Of a stretch of DNA of 7,808 nucleotides, positions 1 to 4,086 are shown in pieces (positions within the stretch are counted from its first letter, which is position 1; each line of letters begins with the position of its first letter). Both the position numbers and the translations under genes were made by a program. The notes under the pieces were generated by a model. It was not told the DNA's origin, ran no database searches, and saw only the letters and a list, made by a program, of their open reading frames with translations. The stretch comes from Saprospirales bacterium. Lineage in GTDB: Bacteria > Bacteroidota > Bacteroidia > Chitinophagales > Saprospiraceae. Location: positions 1-7,808 of the forward strand of contig DLXL01000168.1 in the NCBI GenBank assembly GCA_003448025.1, read 5' to 3'.

Positions 1-351
1 AAAACCGCCTTCTGCCTTATTGGCCCCCCCTTCTCTGATGTATCCTATTGGATCAAACTTGCTTACCTTGCGTTGAAAAGGAAGTGCACACAGTTCTTTG
101 CGTTGTTTTTTGACTACATAGCAACGGAGTTCCACATTGACCTCCCAATCATCAATATCGAACAGCTTGTTGTGGAAGGAAAGTTCTGCGTAGATATAGG
201 AGGTTTCCAGGCGATCAAACACCTGGCGATATTTCTTTTTATTATCTGCCAACCACTCTGTGGATGCATAAATTTTCAATTCTTTGAATTTCCAGTTCTT
301 ATGACCTGGAACATCATTTTGAATGATTGGCGGGTTTGGGTCGAAATCCAT
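1..351 (-). CDS. Conserved-looking hypothetical protein, N-terminal part (runs off left edge)
   Basis: The minus strand is open from an ATG at 351 to the window edge, giving exactly 117 codons. An in-frame TGA lies two codons upstream (TGA AAT ATG), so the start is well fixed. The visible protein begins MDFDPNPPIIQ and is soluble, rich in charged and aromatic residues, with no signal peptide or membrane segment. Segments such as FKELKIYASTEWLADNKKKY (residues 22-41), YIYAELSFHNKLFD and DWEVNVELRC read like a folded, selected protein, unlike the opposite-strand frame. I do not firmly recognise the family. I have a weak recollection of similar N-terminal segments in large Bacteroidota proteins annotated as AAA ATPases, but nothing ATPase-like is visible here. 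It is divergent from the next gene and unrelated to the cys operon. A run of seven C (24-30) lies in its coding sequence. Confidence 0.72.
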   Translation of the reverse strand, partial: MDFDPNPPIIQNDVPGHKNWKFKELKIYASTEWLADNKKKYRQVFDRLETSYIYAELSFHNKLFDIDDWEVNVELRCYVVKKQRKELCALPFQRKVSKFDPIGYIREGGANKAEGGF

Positions 352-368
352 ATTTCAGCGTAAGTTTG
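335..368 (+). promoter_or_regulatory. Possible Bacteroidota-type promoter for the outer-membrane protein gene
   Basis: TTTG at 335-338 and TAAGTTTG at 361-368 match the -33 (TTTG) and -7 (TAnnTTTG) elements of Bacteroidota promoters, but the spacer of 22 bases is slightly long. The -7 box is identical to the one before the cys leader. It would leave a 5' untranslated region of about 165 bases before the start at 535. It may be chance. Confidence 0.25.
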
Positions 369-534
369 GTTATTGGGGTAGCGGGATTGGCGTGTTAGGC
401 AAATGTGCGAACTTTAGACGTAAGCACAAAGTGATTTTTACTTTTTTATCCAGGTGAACCAACTCAAAGTACCCAAATTGTCGTCAATCATGGAAACAGA
501 TCAACTTTTTACTCCATATTGCAGGTTTTTAACC

Positions 535-1137
535 ATGAAAAGCACCCTTATACTTCTGTTGAGTTTATTATTTCTCTCCGGTCGGGTCATTGCTCAAGAT
601 ACTGACCAGGAAAAAGAGAAGCCTTTCCTTGTTATCTTAACGGGTATTGGGGTTCAATGGTTTGATGTGGGGCGGAAATTAACCTCCTTATCGATTGAAC
701 GACCCTTGAATGCTAATGTCCATTTCGGCCTGCAGGGTAGTTATTATTTCCCCAAATCAGCAGATTATTATGGATTTCTCATGCACGACAATGGATTTGA
801 AGCCGGTTTATACCTTAAATACTTCCTTCATGGAAGATTCTCAGGAAGAAAGAGTGGGTTATATCTGGGACCAGAAATTCGTTTTGGCAAACAAAAGTTC
901 CGATATGTGAATGATATTTTTTTCCCGCTACCGCCATCACCCGACATGATACAAGGCTCTTCAACAGATTTTAAATTGGCGTTTCGCTGGGGTATACAAC
1001 GCCAGATCGGGCATGCCGTGCTGGAATTAGCTTGCCCGATTGGCGTGGCTTTTGTGCAATCAGATTATGAACAGGCTTATGAGAATGGTGGTAAATTCAT
1101 CATGATGCCTTTGTTTCAGCTAGGATATGCTTTTTGA
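535..1137 (+). CDS. Secreted outer-membrane beta-barrel-like protein, function unknown
   Basis: This is a 200-residue protein. I chose the ATG at 535, not the in-frame GTG at 454 or ATG at 490, because it gives a clean signal peptide: MK, then a hydrophobic core (LILLLSLLFLSG), then VIA followed by Gln, predicting cleavage after residue 20. The rest is rich in Gly and aromatic residues in alternating amphipathic stretches (for example FGLQGSYYF, GLYLKYFLHG, GLYLGPEIRFG), and the chain ends FQLGYAF with a C-terminal Phe, the usual outer-membrane beta-barrel signal. An eight- to ten-strand porin-like or OmpA-like barrel is likely; no ligand or enzyme motif is visible. An AGG at 523-525 is a weak Shine-Dalgarno candidate. 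The gene lies upstream of the cys leader with no clear terminator between, but a new promoter follows, so it is probably a separate unit. Confidence 0.7.
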   Translation: MKSTLILLLSLLFLSGRVIAQDTDQEKEKPFLVILTGIGVQWFDVGRKLTSLSIERPLNANVHFGLQGSYYFPKSADYYGFLMHDNGFEAGLYLKYFLHGRFSGRKSGLYLGPEIRFGKQKFRYVNDIFFPLPPSPDMIQGSSTDFKLAFRWGIQRQIGHAVLELACPIGVAFVQSDYEQAYENGGKFIMMPLFQLGYAF

Positions 1138-1344
1138 TGTAGACTTAGTGTCCCGCTTTTTTTCGAATTAACACTTTGTTTAGCAAAAACAAGTACCAAA
1201 TAAAAAAACGAAATTTTGCCAATTTTCTAACTTTAATTCCTTTATTGCAAGTTTATACTACTTAAAAGCATGAAAAACACACCTAAGCATAATCCGGATC
1301 TTGTATTCAAACTTCTGCAATGAATTATTTATTTGACAGAAGTA
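1138..1344. other. AT-rich intergenic stretch, no gene seen
   Basis: This lies between the outer-membrane protein gene and the cys promoter. It is AT-rich. The only fold near the upstream stop codon is a weak 6-bp hairpin (UUGUUU 1176-1181 with AAACAA 1187-1192) without a U-tract, so I do not call a terminator. A 17-codon ATG ORF at 1270-1323 has no composition or motif to support it. The right end holds an inverted repeat, listed separately. Confidence 0.5.
1311..1343. promoter_or_regulatory. Inverted repeat just upstream of the cys promoter (possible operator)
   Basis: ACTTCTG at 1311-1317 and CAGAAGT at 1337-1343 are perfect 7-base inverted arms separated by 19 bases. The right arm ends one base before the proposed -33 element of the cys promoter, a position suited to an activator. 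It could also be a chance repeat in AT-rich DNA. Confidence 0.25.
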
Positions 1345-1377
1345 CTTGCACATGTTCCAGGAATGCCCATAAGTTTG
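1345..1377 (+). promoter_or_regulatory. Bacteroidota-type promoter of the cys leader and operon
   Basis: CTTG at 1345-1348 and an exact TAAGTTTG at 1370-1377, with a 21-base spacer, fit the -33/-7 promoter pattern of Bacteroidota (TTTG and TAnnTTTG). The expected transcript start is near 1381-1384. It lies directly before leader peptide 1, whose ATG is at 1382, so the message would be leaderless or nearly so. No comparable promoter is visible between the two terminators or between terminator 2 and the first large gene, so this is the best candidate for driving the whole operon. Confidence 0.5.
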
Positions 1378-1381
1378 CAGC

Positions 1382-1474
1382 ATGATTTTAACGAATTCCT
1401 TTAACGCTAATTGTTGTTGTTGTTGTCCGGCTACGGCTCTCCGAAGCGGTCGCAACTTCTCATGTACGCGTTGA
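1382..1474 (+). CDS. Cysteine-rich leader peptide 1 (attenuator)
   Basis: This is a 30-codon ORF that starts ATG ATT TTA and ends CGT TGA. The peptide begins MILTNSFNAN, continues with five consecutive Cys codons, all TGT (1412-1426), then PATALRSGRN, and ends FSCTR, with a sixth Cys near the end. An in-frame TAA at 1370-1372 (inside the -7 promoter box) leaves ATG 1382 as the only ATG start. The peptide itself is unlikely to matter; as in trp or his leaders, the ribosome's progress through the Cys run would sense charged Cys-tRNA. It is followed 46 bases later by terminator 1. A run of TGT could be a simple triplet repeat, but the short ORF, the terminator, the second independent copy and the cysteine operon downstream together argue for a leader. 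There is no Shine-Dalgarno sequence. Confidence 0.72.
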   Translation: MILTNSFNANCCCCCPATALRSGRNFSCTR

Positions 1475-1532
1475 ACCTCTGGAATTTTTCAGCGCAATTA
1501 CATCAGAATTTTTGCGCCAGAAGCCCTTCGGA
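1440..1532 (+). promoter_or_regulatory. Candidate antiterminator of attenuator module 1, enclosing a hairpin
   Basis: UCCGAAGCGGU (1440-1450), inside leader 1 and 13 bases after its Cys run, repeats the start of the terminator's 3' arm. It can pair with the terminator's 5' arm GCCCUUCGGA (1523-1532): seven contiguous Watson-Crick pairs, a bulged C1447, two more G-C pairs and a G-U pair. Between them lies a hairpin with a 6-bp stem, GCGCAA (1492-1497) with UUGCGC (1512-1517), which would bring the two strands together. A ribosome stalled at the first Cys codons would leave 1440-1450 free, so forming this helix would prevent termination. GAAG (1443-1446) can instead pair with CUUC (1456-1459), a possible weak competitor. 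Pairings were found by eye, without energy calculation. Confidence 0.5.
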
Positions 1533-1556
1533 AATACTCCGAAGGGCTTTTTTTTT
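1521..1556 (+). terminator. Intrinsic terminator 1 (leader attenuator)
   Basis: A perfect 12-bp stem, AAGCCCUUCGGA (1521-1532) with UCCGAAGGGCUU (1538-1549), has a 5-base loop, and the U-run extends from 1548 to 1556. The U-tract is on the plus-strand side only; on the minus strand the stem is followed by CTGG. It follows leader peptide 1 and lacks a large gene in front of it, which marks it as an attenuator, not the end of an operon. Confidence 0.85.
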
Positions 1557-1578
1557 ACCATTCAATTTTACCCTTAGC

Positions 1579-1671
1579 ATGTCCCATTTTTTCCTTCACT
1601 CTTGTACTTGTTGTTGCTGTTGCTGTCAGGACCCACCCGCCGGGAGCTTGCAAACAGTTATTGGAGTTTAG
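1579..1671 (+). CDS. Cysteine-rich leader peptide 2 (attenuator)
   Basis: This is a second 30-codon ORF, ATG 1579 to TAG 1669-1671. The peptide begins MSHFFLHSCT, followed by six consecutive Cys codons (1609-1626, TGT TGT TGC TGT TGC TGT), then QDPPAGSLQT and VIGV; with the Cys at 1603-1605 it has seven Cys. Mixed TGT and TGC codons show that Cys is kept rather than a DNA triplet repeat. The frame stays open upstream to about 1411, but that would read through terminator 1, so the 30-residue form is preferred; it equals leader 1 in length although the two peptides otherwise look unrelated. No Shine-Dalgarno sequence is visible. Terminator 2 begins 33 bases after the stop. The likely role is sensing of charged Cys-tRNA for the sulfate-assimilation genes that start at 1765. 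Confidence 0.75.
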   Translation: MSHFFLHSCTCCCCCCQDPPAGSLQTVIGV

Positions 1672-1718
1672 GATAACATTCTGACATACAATAACGTACA
1701 CAGCAAAGCCCTTCGGCG
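1638..1718 (+). promoter_or_regulatory. Candidate antiterminator of attenuator module 2, enclosing a hairpin
   Basis: CGCCGGGAGCUU (1638-1649), in leader 2 and 11 bases after its Cys run, resembles the terminator's 3' arm (CGCCGAAGGGCUU). It can pair with the terminator's 5' arm (1706-1718): CGCCG with CGGCG, two G-U pairs, one mismatch, one G-C pair, a bulged C and CUU with AAG. The helix would enclose a hairpin GUUAUUG (1657-1663) with CAAUAAC (1689-1695), whose loop contains the leader's stop codon. This is the same plan as module 1: Cys run, antiterminator strand, inner hairpin, terminator. Pairings were found by eye. Confidence 0.5.
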
Positions 1719-1739
1719 AGATTCGCCGAAGGGCTTTTT
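1705..1739 (+). terminator. Intrinsic terminator 2 (leader attenuator)
   Basis: A perfect 15-bp stem, AAAGCCCUUCGGCGA (1705-1719) with its complement (1723-1737), has a 3-base loop and runs into a short U-tract ending at 1739. It shares the core AAGCCCUUCGG/CCGAAGGGCUU with terminator 1. It ends only 25 bases before the first operon gene, leaving no room for a promoter, so it must be read through or bypassed for the operon to be expressed. That placement is diagnostic of an attenuator. Confidence 0.85.
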
Positions 1740-1764
1740 CTATTTCACCAAAACGCTTTCGAAT

Positions 1765-2223
1765 ATGTCTGGCTCAAACAACGTGGTATGCCCCATTTCC
1801 ACAAAAAGAATTAATGAAAATGTAGTGCGACTGGTTGCCCTATTGGTCATTGCAGTGGCCGTACTGGGTTGGTTAACTGGCTCCAGGCTGGTATTCCTGC
1901 TACTGGCTTTTGATTTTGGTTTGCGCGCCTTCAGTTCCGGATATTACAGTCCACTGCGACTGGCTGCTCAATGGATTGCTCAAAAAAGCTCGCTGAGTGT
2001 AAAGCTCACCGATGCTGCTCCTAAAAAATTTGCTGCTGGAATCGGACTCGTATTTGGCTTTTCCATTGCACTGGCTCTAACCCTCCACTGGGACGCCATA
2101 GCTGCCGTACTGAGCGGAGTTCTTGTGTTTTGCGCTTTCCTGGAATCAGCTTTGAGCTTTTGTGTTGGCTGCGTGGTTTACAGCTTGTTAAACCGTTTTT
2201 TAGTCCTCACTTCGATAAAATAA
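1765..2223 (+). CDS. DUF4395-type integral membrane protein
   Basis: This 152-residue protein is the first structural gene of the operon. It begins near a Cys-Pro pair (Cys9-Pro10), followed by NENVVRLVAL, an FDFGLRAF stretch (residues 49-56), DAAPKKFAAGIGL (83-95) and a C-terminal FCVGC (132-136). These features fit the DUF4395 family as I know it. Hydrophobic segments at about 21-39, 41-56, 90-107, 110-128 and 130-147 predict four to five membrane helices in the inner membrane. Conserved-looking cysteines (9, 123, 133, 136; the last two as CxxC) suggest thiol or metal chemistry, but no reaction is established for the family. The stop is 8 bases before cysH, so the two are tightly coupled. 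Its place directly behind the Cys attenuators implies a part in sulfur uptake or in handling sulfite, sulfide or thiols; this is inference. No Shine-Dalgarno sequence is seen at ATG 1765. Confidence 0.82.
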   Translation: MSGSNNVVCPISTKRINENVVRLVALLVIAVAVLGWLTGSRLVFLLLAFDFGLRAFSSGYYSPLRLAAQWIAQKSSLSVKLTDAAPKKFAAGIGLVFGFSIALALTLHWDAIAAVLSGVLVFCAFLESALSFCVGCVVYSLLNRFLVLTSIK

Positions 2224-2231
2224 GCTCCAAA

Positions 2232-2954
2232 ATGCACATTTCAGCCAATATTTTACCAGAACTAAAGGAAGCTCATGCGCAAATTCAGGAGCAGGGCCCC
2301 ATGGTAACCCTGGCCTGGATTGCTGAAAAATTCCCGGGGCTTGTCACCTTCAGCACCAGCTTCGGCATAGAGGATCAGATTATTGCTCACCTCATTTTCA
2401 GTCAGCAACTTCCCATTGAAGTCTTTACCCTGGATACCGGACGGCAGTTTACGGAAACCTACAGTACCTGGACCAGAACTCTGGAACGATACGGGCAGCC
2501 CATCTCTGTGTATGCTCCGAAAGCAGAATCGTTGGAACACATGTTGACTACACAGGGTCCCAACGGATTTTACGAATCTGTGGAAAAGCGCAAACAATGC
2601 TGCCAGGTAAGGAAAGTAGAGCCTCTGGAAAGGGCACTGGCTGGTAAAAAGCTCTGGATCACCGGCATCCGGGCAGAACAATCTGCCAACCGGCAACATA
2701 TGAGCTCCCTGGAGTGGGATGATAGCCATCAATTACTCAAGTTTCATCCCTTGTTCGACTGGCCATTTGAGCAGGTAAAATCCTTCGTGAAGGAGCATAA
2801 AGTACCCTACAACGCATTGCACGACAAAGGTTTTGTAAGCATTGGATGCGCTCCCTGCACCAGAGCAATTACGCCGGGAGAAGATTTCCGGGCAGGCCGG
2901 TGGTGGTGGGAAGATGCCTCCAAAAAGGAGTGTGGATTGCATCAGGCTAATTGA
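2232..2954 (+). CDS. cysH: Assimilatory adenylyl-sulfate (APS) reductase
   Basis: This 240-residue cytoplasmic enzyme reduces APS to sulfite and AMP, using thioredoxin or a similar thiol donor. Family motifs are STSFGIED (41-48), LDTGR (67-71) and GIRAEQS (145-151), together with the C-terminal catalytic Cys in KKECGLH (Cys234). The paired cysteines KRKQCCQVRK (Cys123, Cys124) and CAPC (Cys206, Cys209) form the CC/CxxC set that binds a [4Fe-4S] cluster. This marks APS reductase (EC 1.8.4.10) rather than the cluster-free PAPS reductase of E. coli. I chose ATG 2232, 8 bases after the upstream stop; the in-frame ATG at 2130 would add 34 residues, overlap the DUF4395 gene and is unlike the family N-terminus. 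The absence of an APS kinase nearby agrees with direct use of APS. Confidence 0.93.
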   Translation: MHISANILPELKEAHAQIQEQGPMVTLAWIAEKFPGLVTFSTSFGIEDQIIAHLIFSQQLPIEVFTLDTGRQFTETYSTWTRTLERYGQPISVYAPKAESLEHMLTTQGPNGFYESVEKRKQCCQVRKVEPLERALAGKKLWITGIRAEQSANRQHMSSLEWDDSHQLLKFHPLFDWPFEQVKSFVKEHKVPYNALHDKGFVSIGCAPCTRAITPGEDFRAGRWWWEDASKKECGLHQAN

Positions 2955-3027
2955 CTTTTTGCTTGCAGCAAGCCACAGGCTGTCGGCTAATCTACCCGGA
3001 AAAACCCTCATCATTCAACCTCAGCAC

Positions 3028-3936
3028 ATGTCCCGATCATTCGACTATCTAGATCATTTAGAAGCCCAGGCCATTCACATCTTGCGTGAAGTGGCCGGCC
3101 AATTTGAACGTCCCGCGTTACTGTTTTCAGGTGGAAAAGACTCCATTACCCTGGTGAGATTGGCAGAAAAGGCCTTCCGGCCTGGAAAATTTCCCTTTCC
3201 GCTGGTACATGTGGATACCGGGCACAATTTTCCGGAAGTGTTGGCTTACCGCGACCAGCTTGCCAAAAAACTTGGAGAACAATTGATTGTCAGGAAAGTA
3301 GAAGATACGATTAAGCGGCAGGGATTAACAGATGGTTCCGGAAAGTTTCCAACCCGAAATGCCCTTCAAACCTATACCCTGCTGGAGCTGATTGAAGAGT
3401 TTGAATTTGATGCGTGTATAGGCGGCGCACGCAGAGATGAAGAAAAAGCGCGCGCCAAGGAGCGCATCTTCAGCATTCGCGACGAGTTCGGGGCATGGGA
3501 CCCCAAGCGGCAGCGCCCGGAACTGTGGGACACATACAATGGCGCCATCCGAAAAGGCGAAAATGTGCGGGTTTTTCCTATTTCAAACTGGACCGAACTG
3601 GATGTATGGCAGTACATCCGACGGGAACAAATTGAGTTGCCGGATATCTATTTTTCACATTCCAGGAATTGCGTGGTGATGCCCGGAGGACAATTGTTGG
3701 CTGTTACGCCTCATATTCGGCTTGATTCAGAAGATATTACTGCAGTGCGAAATGTGCGCTTCCGTACGGTTGGCGACGCTACCTGCACAGCGGCAGTAGA
3801 AAGCAGGGCAAGCACCATTGAGGATATTATTCAGGACATACTCACCACCAAAATTTCGGAAAGAGGCGCCACCCGGCTCGACGACAGGCTTTCGGAAGCT
3901 GCTATGGAAGACCGGAAAAAGAACGGCTACTTCTGA
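3028..3936 (+). CDS. cysD: Sulfate adenylyltransferase subunit 2 (ATP sulfurylase small subunit)
   Basis: This 302-residue protein has the same length as E. coli CysD as I remember it. It catalyses adenylation of sulfate with ATP to give APS, driven by GTP hydrolysis in CysN. Visible motifs are the PP-loop SGGKDS (34-39), HVDTGHNFPE (61-70), GGARRDEEKAR (132-142) and the typical C-terminus RGATRLDDR (279-287) ending DRKKNGYF. ATG 3028 is chosen because it gives the standard N-terminus (SFDYLDHLEAQAIHILREV begins at residue 4); an in-frame ATG at 2842 would overlap cysH by over 100 bases in another frame. The 73-base gap after cysH contains no terminator. CysN follows after 150 bases. Confidence 0.95.
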   Translation: MSRSFDYLDHLEAQAIHILREVAGQFERPALLFSGGKDSITLVRLAEKAFRPGKFPFPLVHVDTGHNFPEVLAYRDQLAKKLGEQLIVRKVEDTIKRQGLTDGSGKFPTRNALQTYTLLELIEEFEFDACIGGARRDEEKARAKERIFSIRDEFGAWDPKRQRPELWDTYNGAIRKGENVRVFPISNWTELDVWQYIRREQIELPDIYFSHSRNCVVMPGGQLLAVTPHIRLDSEDITAVRNVRFRTVGDATCTAAVESRASTIEDIIQDILTTKISERGATRLDDRLSEAAMEDRKKNGYF

Positions 3937-3953
3937 GAAGAAGGCAGGAAGAA

Positions 3954-3988
3954 CACGAAGGCGCGAAGACACAAAGGCACGAAGGCGC
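3954..3988. repeat. Degenerate CACGAAGG-type intergenic repeat
   Basis: CACGAAGGCGC occurs at 3954-3964 and again at 3978-3988, with a degenerate unit (CGAAGACACAAAGG) between. Runs of this CACGAAGGC flavour are, from general experience, common between genes in Bacteroidota. It lies just after the cysD stop codon, forms no clear hairpin and has no known function. Confidence 0.6.
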
Positions 3989-4046
3989 TAAGTATCATTT
4001 GGGATTGCTCTTAAATAACCACCAATACCAAACCGAACGCCAACTC

Positions 4047-4086
4047 AAACACACAAACACTCAAACACTAAAACACTAATACACTC
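4047..4086 (+). repeat. Five 8-bp tandem repeats ending at the cysN start codon
   Basis: Five consecutive 8-base units, AAACACAC, AAACACTC, AAACACTA, AAACACTA and ATACACTC, fill 4047-4086, and the ATG of cysN follows directly at 4087. The tract contains no G on the plus strand, so the mRNA here should be unstructured. It may serve as a ribosome landing tract in the absence of a Shine-Dalgarno sequence, or copy number may tune translation. Confidence 0.85.

Noticed and set aside
73..363. Plus-strand 96-codon ORF
   Set aside because: It is antisense to the minus-strand gene at 1-351, which has the more protein-like composition and a well-bounded start.
454..534. Upstream GTG/ATG starts for the outer-membrane protein
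   Set aside because: They would bury the signal peptide 15-27 residues inside the protein; ATG 535 gives a normal signal sequence.
1408..1426. TTG/TGT triplet repeat as a simple microsatellite
   Set aside because: It lies in frame in a short ORF ahead of a terminator, and a second Cys run with mixed TGT/TGC codons repeats the layout, so a coding reason is stronger.
1258..1455. Minus-strand ORF with a poly-Gln run
   Set aside because: The glutamines are the reverse complement of the TGT run of leader 1; the frame has no other support.
1427..1520. tRNA or other structured RNA gene between leader 1 and terminator 1
   Set aside because: There is no cloverleaf and no T-arm GTTCGA motif; the 1492-1517 hairpin fits the attenuator.
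1411..1671. 86-codon plus-strand ORF ending with the second Cys run
   Set aside because: Its first two thirds read through leader 1 in another frame and through terminator 1; only the last 30 codons (from ATG 1579) are supported.
1381..1764. SAM riboswitch or T-box in the leader
   Set aside because: No SAM-I-like conserved core or T-box/specifier sequence is visible; the Cys codon runs explain the terminators better.
2130..2231. N-terminal extension of CysH from ATG 2130
   Set aside because: It overlaps the DUF4395 coding region in another frame and does not resemble the family; ATG 2232 gives the expected length.
2842..3027. N-terminal extension of CysD
   Set aside because: It overlaps the end of cysH; ATG 3028 gives the standard 302-residue protein.
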